NCBI RefSeq assembly: GCF_932526225.1
Contig: NC_064043.1
Location: 1,054,001-1,118,000, forward strand
Reading direction: 5' to 3'
DNA from: Nematostella vectensis
Lineage: Eukaryota; Cnidaria; Anthozoa; Actiniaria; Edwardsiidae
DNA length: 64,000 bases
The notes under the pieces were generated by a model. It was given only the letters and a program-made list of their open reading frames with translations, was not told the DNA's origin and made no database searches. Positions 11,701-25,900 of the stretch are shown piece by piece (the first letter of the stretch is position 1; the number at the start of each line of letters is the position of its first letter). A program made the translations under genes and the position numbers.

Positions 11701-14700
11701 ATAGGGACACTTTTATGTACTCTCAGCATCTTTGATGTGCTCATGCCTTGTTCAGGATCCTGTACATATTTTATGCACACAAGAACTAACTAGATTCCTT
11801 GGATAACTTGATTAAGTAGATTCTAACATAGAGCATAGCGCTCGATAGATTGATATACCTATTTTTTCGAGTATACTGTTTTATTTTTCATAATGTTACT
11901 TTTTGGAATTTACATTCGGAAAAAAATTATCGATTGTAACCTTTTGGAGGTTACACTCGTAAAACAAATTCCCGAATGTAACCCTGAAGCTTTTCCCGAA
12001 TGTAACCTCCAGTCCGATGGTGACTTTTCTTGGGATAGTTTACGATACCAATAGTATTAAACGTAATTTTCATAACAATTCCCTTCAGCAATGCCACGTT
12101 AGTCTTTCGTTGCGGGCACTTGACTACTAACGCAGCTACGCGGGTTCGATTCCCGCTGATAGCCTATTTTTTTTTTCTTTTTTTTTTTTATAATCGATAC
12201 TTAATTATACTGTTCTTGGTGTGTCATGACATAAAAAGAAGGTATAGGGACATTTTTATGTACTCTCAGCATCTTTGATGTGCTCATGCTTTGTTCAGGA
12301 TCCTGTACATATTTTATGCACACAAGAACTAACTAGATTCCTTGGATAACTTGATCAAACAGATTCTAACATAGAGCATAGCGCTCGATAGATTGATATA
12401 CCTTTTTTTCCGATTATACTGTTTTATTTTTCCTAATGTTACTTTTTGGAATTTACATTCGGAAAAAAATTATCGATTGTAACCTTTTGGAGGTTACACT
12501 CGTAAAACAAATTCCCGAATGTAACCCTGAAGCTTTTCCCGAATGTAACCTCCAGTCCTATGGTGACTTTGCTCGGGATAGTTTACGATACCAATAGTAT
12601 TAAAAGTAATTTTCATTACAATTCCCTTCAGCAATGAAACGTTAGTCTTTTGTTGCGGGCACTTGACTCCTAACGCAGCGACCCGGGTTCGATTCCCGCT
12701 GATAGCCTTTTTTTTTTTTCTTTTTTTTTTTTTAAAAAATATCGATACTTAATTATACTGTTCTTGGTGTGTCATGACATAAAAAGAAGGTATATAGTCA
12801 TTTTTATGAACTCTCAGCATCTTTGATGTGCTCATGCTTTGTTCAGGATCCTGTACATATTTTATGCACACAAGAACTAACTAGATTCCTTGGATAACTT
12901 GAATAAGTAGATTCTAACATAGAGCATAGCGCTCGATAGATTGATATACCTTTTTTTCCAAGTATACTGTTCTATTTTTCCTAATGTTACTTTTTGGAAT
13001 TTACATTCGGAAAAAAAATTATCGATTTTAACCTTTTGGAGGTTACACTCGTAAAACAAATTCCCGAATGTAACCCTGAAGCTTTTCCCCAATGTAACCT
13101 CCAGTCCAATGGTGACTTTGCTTGGGATAGTTTATGATACCAATAGTATTAAAAGTAATTTTCATTACAATCCCCTTCAGCAATGCCACGTTAGTCTTTC
13201 GTTGCGGGCACTTGACTACTAACGCAGCGACCCGGGTTCGATTCCCGCTGATAGCCTAATTTTTTTCTTTATTTTTTTTTTTTTAAATATCGATACTTAA
13301 TTATACTGTCCTTGGTGTGTCATGACATAAAAAAAAGGTATAGGGACATTTTTATGTACTCTCAGTATCTTTGATGTGCTCATGCTTTGTTCAGGATCCT
13401 GTACATATTTCATGCACACAAGAACTAACTAGATTCCTTGGATAACTTGATTAAGTAGATTCTAACATAGAGCATAGCGCTTGATAGATTGATATACCTT
13501 TTTTCCGAGTATACTGTTCTATTTTTCCTAATGTTACTTTTTGGAATTTACATTCGGAAAAAAAATTATCGATTGTAACCTTTTGGAGGTTACACTCGTA
13601 AAACAAATTCCCGAATGTAACACTGAAGCTTTTCCCGAATGTAACCTCCAGTCCGATGGTGACTTTGCTTGGGATAGTTTACGATACCAATAGTATTAAA
13701 AGTAATTTTCATTACAATTCCCTTCAGCAATGCCACGTTAGTCTTTCGTTGCAGGCACTTGACTACTAACTCAGCGACCCGGGTTCGATTCCCGCTGATA
13801 GCCTTTTTTTTCTTTATTTTTTTTAAATATCGATACTTAATTATACTGTTCTTGGTGTGTCATGACATAAAAAAAAGGTATAGGGACATTTTTATGTACT
13901 CTCAGTATCTTTGATGTGCTCATGCTTTGTTCAGGATCCTGTACATATTTTATGCACACAAGAACTAACTAGATTCCTTGGATAACTTGATTAAGTAGAT
14001 TCTAACATAGAGCATAGCGCTTGATAGATTGATATACCTTTTTTCCGAGTATACTGTTCTATTTTTCCTAATGTTACTTTTTGGAATTTACATTCGGAAA
14101 AAAAATTATCGATTGTAACCTTTTGGAGGTTACACTCGTAAAACAAATTCCCGAATGTAACACTGAAGCTTTTCCCGAATGTAACCTCCAGTCCGATGGT
14201 GACTTTGCTTGGGATAGTTTACGATACCAATAGTATTAAAAGTAATTTTCATTACAATTCCCTTCAGCAATGCCACGTTAGTCTTTCGTTGCGGGCACTT
14301 GACTACTAACGCAGCGACCCGGGTTCGATTCCCGCTGATAGCCTATGTTTTTTTTTCTTTATTTTTTTTTTTAAATATCGATACTTAATTATACTGTTCT
14401 TGGTGTGTCATGACATAAAAAGAAGGTATAGGGACATTTTTAAGTACTCTCAGCATCTTTGATGTGCTCATGCTTTGTTCAGGATCCTGTACATATTTTA
14501 TGCACACAAGAACTAACTAGATTCCTTGGATAACTTGATTAAGTAGATTCTAACATAGAGCATAGCGCTCGATAGATTGATATACCTTTTTTTCCGAGTA
14601 TACTGTTTTATTTTTCCTAATGTTACTTTTTGGAATTTACATTCGGAAACAAAATTATCGATTGTAACCTTTTGGAGGTTACACTCGTAAAACAAATTCC

Positions 14701-17700
14701 CGAATGTAACCCTGAAGCTTTTCCCGAATGTAACCTCCCGTCCGATGGTGACTTTGCTTGGGATAGTTTACGATACCAATAGTATTAAAAGTAATTTTCA
14801 TTACAATTCCCTTCAGCAATGCCACGTTAGTCTTTCGTTGCGGGCACTTGACTACTAACGCAGCGACCCGGGTTCGATTCCCGCTGAGAGCCTATTTTTT
14901 TTTTTTTCTTTTTTTTAAATATCAATACTTAATTATACTGTTCTTGGTGTGTCATGACATAAAAAGAAGGTATAGGGACATTTTTATGTACTCTCAGCAT
15001 CTTTGATGTGCTCATGCTTTGTTCAGGATCCTGTACATATTTTATGCACACAAGAACTAACTAGATTCCTTGGATAACTTGATTAAGTAGATTCTAACAT
15101 AGAGCATAGCGCTCGATAGATTGATATACCTATTTTTCCGAGTATACTGTTTTATTTTTCCTAATGTTACTTTTTGGAATTTACATTCGGAAAACAAATT
15201 ATCGATTGTAACCTTTTGGAAGTTACACTCGTAAAACAAATTCCCGAATGTAACCCTGAAGCTTTTCCCGAATGTAACCTCCAGTCCGATGGTGACTTTT
15301 CTTGGGATACTTTACGATACCAATAGTATTAAACGTAATTTTCATTACAATTCCCTTCAGCAATGCCACGTTAGTCTTTCGTTGCGGGCACTTGACTACT
15401 AACGCAGCGACCCGAGTTCGATTCCCGCTGATAGCCTATTTTTTTTTTATTAATTTTTTTTAAATATCGATACTTAATTATACTGTTCTTGGTTTGTCAT
15501 GACATAAAAAGAAGGTATAGGGACATTTTTATGTACTCTCAGCATCTTTGATGTGCTCATGCTTTGTTCAGGATCCTGTACAGTTTTATGCACACAAGAA
15601 CTAACTAGATTCCTTGGAAAACTTGATTAAGTAGATTCTAACATAGAGCATAGCGCTCGATAGATTGATATACCTATTTTTCCGAGTATACTGTTCTATT
15701 TTTCCTAATGTTACTTTTTGGAATTTACATTCGGAAAAAAAATTATCGATTGTAACCTTTTGGAGGTTACACTCGTAAAACAAATTCCCGAATGTAACCC
15801 TGAAGCTTTTCCCGAATGTAACCTCCAGTCCGATGGTGACTTTGCTTGGGATAGTTTACGATACCAATAGTATTAAAAGTAATTTTCATTACAATTCCCT
15901 TCAGCAATGCCACGTTAGTCTTTCGTTTCGGGCACTTGACTCCTAACGCAGCGACCCGGGTTCGATTCCCGCTGATAGCCTTTTTTTTTTCTTTATTTTT
16001 TTTTTAAAATATCGATACTTAATTATACTGTTCTTGGTGTGTCATGACATAAAAAGAAGGTATATAGTCATTTTTATGTACTCTCAGCATCTTTGATGTG
16101 CTCATGCTTTGTTCAGGATCCTGTACATATTTTATGCACACAAGAACTAACTAGATTCCTTGGATAACTTGAATAAGTAGATTCTAACATAGAGCATAGC
16201 GCTCGATAGATTGATATACCTTTTTTTCCGAGTATACTGTTCTATTTTTCCTAATGTTACTTTTTGGAATTTACATTCGGAAAAAAAAATATCGATTTTA
16301 ACATTTTGGAGGTTACACTCGTAAAACAAATTCCCGAATGTAACCCTGAAACTTTTCCCGAATGTAACCTCCAGTCCAATGGTGACTTTGCTTGGGATAG
16401 TTTATGATACCAATAGTATTAAAAGTAATTTTCATTACAGTCCCCTTCAGCAATGCCACGTTAGTCTTTCGTTGCGGGCACTTGACTACTAACGCAGCGA
16501 CCCGGGTTCGATTCCCGCTGATAGCCTAATTTTTTTCTTTATTTTTTTTTTTTAAATATCGATACTTAATTATACTGTTCTTGGTGTGTCATGACATAAA
16601 AAGAAGGTATAGGGACATTTTTATGTACTCTCAGCATCTTTGATGTGCTCATGCTTTGTTCAGGATCCTGTACAGTTTTATGCACACAAGAACTAACTAG
16701 ATTCCTTGGATAACTTGATTAAGTAGATTCTAACATAGAGCATAGCGCTCGATAGATTGATATACCTATTTTTCCGAGTATACTGTTTTATTTTTCCTAA
16801 TGTTACTTTTTGGAATTTACATTCGGAAAAAAATTTATCGATTGTAACCTTTTGGAGGTTACACTCGTAAAACAAATTCCCGAATGTAACCCTGAAGCTT
16901 TTCCCGAATGTAACCTCCAGTCCGATGGTGACTTTGCTTGGGATAGTTTACGATACCAATAGTATTAAAAGTAATTTTCATTACAATTCCCTTCAGCAAT
17001 GCCACGTTAGTCTTTCGTTGAGGGCACTTGACTACTAACGCAGCGACCCGGGTTCGATTCCCGCTGATAGCTTTTTTTTTTCTTTCTTTTTTTTTTTAAA
17101 TATCAATACTTAATTATACTGTTCTTGGTGTGTCATGACATAAAAAGAAGGTATAGGGACATTTTTATGTACTCTCAGCATCTTTGATGTGCTCATGCTT
17201 TGTTCAGGATCCTGTACAGTTTTATGCACACAAGAACTAACTAGATTCCTTGGATAACTTGATTAAGTAGATTCTAACATAGAGCATAGCGCTCGATAGA
17301 TTGATATACCTATTTTTCCGAGTATACTGTTTTATTTTTCCTAATGTTACTTTTTGGAATTTACATTGGGAAAAAAAATTATCGATTGTAACCTTTTGGA
17401 GGTTACACTCGTAAAACAAATTCCCGAATGTAACCCTGAAGCTTTTCCCGAATGTAACCTCCCGTCCGATGGTGACTTTGCTTGGGATAGTTTACGATAC
17501 CAATAGTATTAAAAGTAATTTTCATTACAATTCCCTTCAGCAATGCCACGTTAGTCTTTCGTTGCGGGCACTTGACTACTAACGCAGCGACCCGGGTTCG
17601 ATTCCCGCTGAGAGCCTATTTTTTTTTCTTTATTTTTTTTTTAAATATCGATACTTAATTATACTGTTCTTGGTGTGTCATGACATAAAAAGAAGGTATA

Positions 17701-17980
17701 GGGACATTTTTATGTACTCTCAGCATCTTTGATGTGCTCATGCTTTGTTCAGGATCCTGTACATATTTTATGCACACAAGAACTAACTAGATTCCTTGGA
17801 TAACTTGATTAAGTAGATTCTAACATAGAGCATAGCGCTCGATAGATTGATATACCTATTTTTCCGAGTATACTGTTTTATTTTTCCTAATGTTACTTTT
17901 TGGAATTTACATTCGGAAAAAAAATTATCGATTGTAACCTTTTGGAGGTTACACTCGTAAAACAAATTCCCGAATGTAAC
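8719..17980 (+). repeat. Higher-order repeat A, copy 2 (17 units)
   Basis: Near-identical to copy 1 with one additional unit between about 14400 and 15060. Rare private differences exist: at 9255-9265 a GTATTCC replaces GTAACCC. Boundary phase follows copy 1. Confidence 0.88.
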
Positions 17981-20900
17981 ACTGAAGCTTTTCCCGAATG
18001 TAACCTCCAGTCCGATGGTGACTTAGCTTGGGATAGTTTACGATACCAATAGTATTAAAAGTAATTTTCATTACAATTCCCTTCAGCAATGCCACGTTAG
18101 TCTTTCGTTGCGGGCACTTGACTACTAACTCAGCGACCCGGGTTCGATTCCCGCTGATAGCCTTTTTTTTCTTTATTTTTTTTTTTAAATATCGATACTT
18201 AATTATACTGTTCTTGGTGTGTCATGACATAAAAAGAAGGTATAGGGACATTTTTATGTACTCTCAGCATCTTTGATGTGCTGATGCTTTGTTCAGGATC
18301 CTGTACATATTTTATGCACACAAGAACTAACTAGATTCCTTGGATAACTTGATTAAGTAGATTCTAACATAGAGCATAGCGCTCGATAGATTGATATACC
18401 TTTTTTTCCGAGTATACTGTTTTATTTTTCCTAATGTTACTTTTTGGAATTTACATTCGGAAAAAAAATATCGGTTGTAACCTTTTGGAGGTTACACTCG
18501 TAAAACAAATTCCCGAATGTAACCCTGAAGCTTTTCTCGAATGTAACCTCCAGTCCGATGGTGACTTTGCTTGGGATAGTTTACGATACCAATAGTATTA
18601 AAAGTAATTTTCATTACAATTCCCTTCAGCAATGCCACGTTAGTCTTTCGTTGCGGGCACTTGACTCCTAACGCAGCGACCCGGGTTCGATTCCCGCTGA
18701 TAGCCTTTTTTTTTACTTTATTTTTTTTTAAAAATATCGATACTTAATTATACTGTTCTTGGTGTGTCATGACATAAAAAGAAGGTATATTGTCATTTTT
18801 ATGTACTCTCAGCATCTTTGATGTGCTCATGCTTTGTTCAGGATCCTGTACATATTTTATGCACACAAGAACTAACTAGATTCCTTGGATAACTTGAATA
18901 AGTAGATTCTAACATTTAGCATAGCGCTCGATAGATTGATATACCTTTTTTTCCGAGTACACTGTTCCATTTTTCCTAATGTTACTTTTTCGAATTTACA
19001 TTCGGAAAAAAAATTATCGATTTTAACCTTTTGGAGGTTACACTCGTAAAACAAATTCCCGAATGTAACACTGAAGCTTTTCCCGAATGTAACCTCCAGT
19101 CCGATGGTGACTTTGCTTGGGATAGTTTACGATACCAATAGTATTAAAAGTAATTTTCATTACAATTCCCTTCAGCAATGCCACGTTAGTCTTTCGTTGC
19201 GGGCACTTGACTACTAACTCAGCGACCCGGGTTCGATTCCCGCTGATAGCCTTTTTTTTCTTTATTTTTTTTTTTAAATATCGATACTTAATTATACTGT
19301 CCTTGGTGTGTCATGACATAAAAAGAAGGTATAGGGACATTTTTATGTACTCTCAGTATCTTTGATGTGCTCATGCTTTGTTCAGGATCCTGTACATACT
19401 TTATGCACACAAGAACTAACTAGATTCCTTGGATAACTTGATTAAGTAGATTCTAACATAGAGCATAGCGCTTGATAGATTGATATACCTTTTTTCCGAG
19501 TATACTGTTCTATTTTTCCTAATGTTACTTTTTGGAATTTACATTCGGAAAAAAAATTATCGATTGTAACATTTTGGAGGTTACACTCGTAAAACAAATT
19601 CCCGAATGTAACACTGAAGCTTTTCCCGAATGTAACCTCCAGTCCGATGGTGACTTTGCTTGGGATAGTTTACGATACCAATAGTATTAAAAGTAATTTT
19701 CATTACAATTCCCTTCAGCAATGCCACGTTAGTCTTTCGTTGCGGGCACTTGACTACTAACTCAGCGACCCGGGTTCGATTCCCGCTGATAGCCTTTTTT
19801 TTCTTTATTTTTTTTAAATATCGATACTTAATTATACTGTTCTTGGTGTGTCATGACATAAAAAGAAGGTATAGGGACATTTTTATGTACTCTAAGCATC
19901 TTTGATGTGCTCATGCTTTGTTCAGGATCCTGTACATATTTTATGCACACAAGAACTAACTAGATTCCTTGGATAACTTGATTAAGTAGATTCTAACATA
20001 GAGCATAGCGCTCGATAGATTGATATACCTTTTTTTCCGAGTATACTGTTTTATTTTTCCTAATGTTACTTTTTGGAATTTACATTCGGAAAAAAAATTA
20101 TCGATTGTAACCTTTTGGAGGTTACACTCGTAAAACACATTCCTGAATGTAACCCTGAAGCTTTTCCCGAATGTAACCTCCAGTCCGGTGGTGACTTTTC
20201 TTGGGATAGTTTACGATACCAATAGTATTAAACGTAATTTTTTTATTACAATTCCCTTCAGCAATGCCACGTTAGTCTTTCGTTGCAGGCACTTGACTAC
20301 TAACGCAGCGACCCGGGTTCGATTCCCGCTGATAGCCTATTTTTTTTCTTTATTTTTTTTTTAATATCGATACTTAATTATACTGTTCTTGGTGTGTCAT
20401 GATATAAAAAGAAGGTATAGGGACACTTTTATGTACTCTCAGCATCTTTGATGTGCTCATGCCTTGTTCAGGATCCTGTACATATTTTATGCACACAAGA
20501 ACTAACTAGATTCCTTGGATAACTTGATTAAGTAGATTCTAACATAGAGCATAGCGCTCGATAGATTGATATACCTATTTTTTCGAGTATACTGTTTTAT
20601 TTTTCATAATGTTACTTTTTGGAATTTACATTCGGAAAAAAATTATCGATTGTAACCTTTTGGAGGTTACACTCGTAAAACAAATTCCCGAATGTAACCC
20701 TGAAGCTTTTCCCGAATGTAACCTCCAGTCCGATGGTGACTTTTCTTGGGATAGTTTACGATACCAATAGTATTAAACGTAATTTTCATAACAATTCCCT
20801 TCAGCAATGCCACGTTAGTCTTTCGTTGCGGGCACTTGACTACTAACGCAGCTACGCGGGTTCGATTCCCGCTGATAGCCTATTTTTTTTTTCTTTTTTT

Positions 20901-22960
20901 TTTTTATAATCGATACTTAATTATACTGTTCTTGGTGTGTCATGACATAAAAAGAAGGTATAGGGACATTTTTATGTACTTTCAGCATCTTTGATGTGCT
21001 CATGCTTTGTTCAGGATCCTGTACATATTTTATGCACACAAGAACTAACTAGATTCCTTGGATAACTTGATCAAACAGATTCTAACATAGAGCATAGCGC
21101 TCGATAGATTGATATACCTTTTTTTCCGAGTATACTGTTTTATTTTTCCTAATGTTACTTATTGGAATTTACATTCGGAAAAAAAATATCGATTGTAACC
21201 TTTTGGAGGTTACACTCGTAAAACAAATTCCCGAATGTAACCCTGAAGCTTTTCCCGAATGTAACCTCCAGTCCGATGGTGACTTTGCTCGGGATAGTTT
21301 ACGATACCAATAGTATTAAAAGTAATTTTCATTACAATTCCCTTCAGCAATGAAACGTTAGTCTTTTGTTGCGGGCACTTGACTCCTAACGCAGAGACCC
21401 GGGTTCGATTCCCGCTGATAGCCTTTTTTTTTTTTCTTTTTTTTTTTTTTAAAAATATCGATACTTAATTATACTGTTCTTGGTGTGTCATGACATAAAA
21501 AGAAGGTATATAGTCATTTTTATGTACTCTCAGCATCTTTGATGTGCTCATGCTTTGTTCAGGATCCTGTACATATTTTATGCACACAAGAACTAACTAG
21601 ATTCCTTGGATAACTTGAATAAGTAGATTCTAACATAGAGCATAGCGCTCGATAGATTGATATACCTTTTTTTCCAAGTATACTGTTCTATTTTTCCTAA
21701 TGTTACTTTTTGGAATTTACATTCGGAAAAAAAATTATCGATTTTAACCTTTTGGAGGTTACACTCGTAAAACAAATTCCCGAATGTAACCCTGAAGCTT
21801 TTCCCGAATGTAACCTCCAGTCCAATGGTGACTTTGCTTGGGATAGTTTATGATACCAATAGTATTAAAAGTAATTTTCATTACAATCCCCTTCAGCAAT
21901 GCCACGTTAGTCTTTCGTTGCGGGCACTTGACTACTAACGCAGCGACCCGGGTTCGATTCCCGCTGATAGCCTAATTTTTTTCTTTATTTTTTTTTTTTA
22001 AATATCGATACTTAATTATACTGTCCTTGGTGTGTCATGACATAAAAAAAAGGTATAGGGACATTTTTATGTACTCTCAGTATCTTTGATGTGCTCATGC
22101 TTTGTTCAGGATCCTGTACATATTTTATGCACACAAGAACTAACTAGATTCCTTGGATAACTTGATTAAGTAGATTCTAACATAGAGCATAGCGCTTGAT
22201 AGATTGATATACCTTTTTTCCGAGTATACTGTTCTATTTTTCCTAATGTTACTTTTTGGAATTTACATTCGGAAAAAAAATTATCGATTGTAACCTTTTG
22301 GAGGTTACACTCGTAAAACAAATTCCCGAATGTAACACTGAAGCTTTTCCCGAATGTAACCTCCAGTCCGATGGTGACTTTGCTTGGGATAGTTTACGAT
22401 ACCAATAGTATTAAAAGTAATTTTCATTACAATTCCCTTCAGCAATGCCACGTTAGTCTTTCGTTGCAGGCACTTGACTACTAACTCAGCGACCCGGGTT
22501 CGATTCCCGCTGATAGCCTTTTTTTTCTTTATTTTTTTTAAATATCGATACTTAATTATACTGTTCTTGGTGTGTCATGACATAAAAAAAAGGTATAGGG
22601 ACATTTTTATGTACTCTAAGCATCTTTGATGTGCTCATGCTTTGTTCAGGATCCTGTACATATTTTAGGCACACAAGAACTAACTAGATTCCTTGGATAA
22701 CTTGATTAAGTAGATTCTAACATAGAGCATAGCGCTCGATAGATTGATATACCTTTTTTTCCGAGTATACTGTTTTATTTTTCCTAATGTTACTTTTTGG
22801 AATTTACATTCGGAAAAAAAATTATCGATTGTAACCTTTTGGAGGTTACACTCGTAAAACACATTCCCGAATGTAACCCTGAAGCTTTTCCCGAATGTAA
22901 CCTCCAGTCCGGTGGTGACTTTTCTTGGGATAGTTTACGATACCAATAGTATTAAAATTA
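17981..22960 (+). repeat. Higher-order repeat A, copy 3 (shortened)
   Basis: It starts with the same variant string as positions 1 and 8719. The copy is missing one unit just after 19054: the spacing between the variants matching 893 and 2519 is 1084 bp instead of 1626. Synteny with copies 1 and 2 is lost after about 22600, where a hybrid unit joins the copy-1-like 5150 type to the 2519 type. The right boundary is approximate. Confidence 0.75.
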
Positions 22961-25900
22961 ATTTTCATTACAATTCCCTTCAGCAATGCCACGTTAGTCT
23001 TTCGTTGCGGGCACTTGACTACTAACTCAGCGACCCGGGTTCGATTCCCGCTGATAGCCTTTTTTTCTTTATTTTTTTTTAAATATCGATACTTAATTAT
23101 ACTGTTCTTGGTGTGTCATGACAAAAAAAAAAGAAGGTATAGGTTTATTTTTATGTACTCTCAGTATCTTTGATGTGCTCATGCTTTGTTCAGGATCCTG
23201 TACATATTTTATGCACACAAGAACTAACTAGGTTCCTTGGATAACTTGATTAAGTAGATTCTAACATAGAGCATAGCGCTCGATAGATTGATATACCTTT
23301 TTTCCGATTATACTGTTCTATTTTTCCTTATGTTACTTTTTGGAATTTACATTCGGAAAAAAAATTATCGATTGTAACCTTTTGGAGGTTACACTCGTAA
23401 AACAAATTCCCGAATGTAACCCTGAAGCTTTTCCCGAATGTAACCTCCAGTCCGATGGTGACTTTGCTTGGGATAGTTTACGATACCAATAGTATTAAAA
23501 GTAATTTTCATTACAATTCCCTTCAGCAATGCCACGTTAGTCTTTCGTTGCGGGCACTTGACTACTAACTCAGCGACCCGGGTTCGATTCCCGCTGATAG
23601 CCTTTTTTTTCTTTATTTTTTTTTTAAATATCGATACTTAATTATACTGTTCTTGGTGTGTCATGACATAAAAAGAAGGTATAGGGACATTTTTATGTAC
23701 TCTCAGCATCTTTGATGTGCTCATGCTTTGTTCAGGATCCTGTACATATTTTATGCACACAAGAACTAACTAGATTCCTTGGATCACTTGATTAAGTAGA
23801 TTCTAACATAGAGCATAGCGCTCGATAGATTGATATACCTTTTTTTCCGAGTATACTGTTTTATTTTTCCTAATGTTACTTTTTGGAATTTACATTCGGA
23901 AAAAAAATTATCGATTGTAACCTTTTGGAGGTTACACTCGTAAAACACATTCCCGAATGTAACCCTGAAGCTTTTCCCGAATGTAACCTCCAGTCCGATG
24001 GTGACTTTTCTTGGGATAGTTTACGATACCAATAGTATTAAACGTAATTTTCATTACAATTCCCTTCAGCAATGCCACGTTAGTCTTTCGTTGCCAGCAC
24101 TTGACTACTAACGCAGCGACCCGGGTTCGATTCCCGCTGATAGCCTATTTTTTTTCTTTATTTTTTTTTTTAAATATCGATACTTAATTATACTGTTCTT
24201 GGTGTGTCATGACATAAAAAGAAGGTATAGGGACACTTTTATGTACTCTCAGCATCTTTGATGTGCTCATGCCTTGTTCAGGATCCTGTACATATTTTAT
24301 GCACACAAGAACTAACTAGATTCCTTGGATAACTTGATTAAGTAGATTCTAACATAGAGCATAGCGATCGATAGATTGATATACCTATTTTTCCGAGTAT
24401 ACTGTTTTATTTTTCCTAATGTTACTTTTTGGAATTTACATTCGGAAAAAAATTATCGATTATAACCTTTTGGAGGTTACACTCGTAAAACAAATTCCCG
24501 AATGTAACCCTGAAGCTTTTCCCGAATGTAACCTCCAGTCCGATGGTGACTTTTCTTGGGATAGTTTACGATACCAATAGTATTAAACGTAATTTTCATA
24601 ACAATTCCCTTCAGCAATGCCACGTTAGTCTTTCGTTGCGGGCACTTGACTACTAACGCAGCTACGCGGGTTCGATTCCCGCTGATAGCCTATTTTTTTT
24701 TTTTTTTTTTTTTTAATATCGATACCTAATTATACTGTTCTTGGTGTGTCATGACATAAAAAGAAGGTATAGGGACATTTTTATGTACTCTCAGCATCTT
24801 TGATGTGCTCATGCTTTGTTCAGGATCCTGTACATATTTTATGCACACAAGAACTAACTAAATTCCTTGGATAACTTGATTAAGTAGATTCTAACATAGA
24901 GCATAGCGCTCGATAGATTGATATACCTTTTTTTCCGAGTATACTGTTTTATTTTTCCTAATGTTACTTTTTGGAATTTACATTCGGAAAAAAAAATATC
25001 GATTGTAACCTTTTGGAGGTTACACTCGTAAAACAAATTCCCGAATGTAACCCTGAAGCTTTTCCCGAATGTAACCTCCAGTCCGATGGTGACTTTGCTT
25101 GGGATAGTTTACGATACCAATAGTATTAAAAGTAATTTTCATAACAATTCCCTTCAGCAATGCCACGTTAGTCTTTCGTTGCGGGCACTTGACTACTAAC
25201 GCAGCTACGCGGGTTCGATTCCCGCTGATAGCCTATTTTTTTTTTTTTTTTTTTTTTAATATCGATACCTAATTATACTGTTCTTGGTGTGTCATGACAT
25301 AAAAAGAAGGTATAGGGACATTTTTATGTACTCTCAGCATCTTTGATGTGCTCATGCTTTGTTCAGGATCCTGTACATATTTTATGCACACAAGAACTAA
25401 CTAGATTCCTTGGATAACTTGATTAAGTAGATTCTAACATAGAGCATAGCGCTCGATAGATTGATATACCTTTTTTTCCGAGTATACTGTTCTATTTTTC
25501 CTAATGTTACTTTTTGGAATTTACATTTGGAAAAAAAATTATCGATTGTAACCTTTTGGAGGTTACAATCGTAAAACAAATTCCCGAATGTAACCCTGAA
25601 GCTTTTCACGAATGTAACCTCCAGTCCGATGGTGACTTTGCTTGGGATAGTTTACGATACCAATAGTATTAAAAGTAATTTTCATTACAATTACCTTCAG
25701 CAATGCCACGTTAGTCTTTCGTTGCGGGCACTTGACTACTAACGCAGCGACCCGGGTTCGATTCCCTCTGATAGCCTATTGTTTTTTCTTTATTTTTTTT
25801 TTTTTAAATATCGATACTTAATTATACTGTTCTTGGTGTGTCATGACAAAAAAAAAAAGAAGGTATAGGTTTATTTTTATGTACTCTCAGTATCTTTGAT

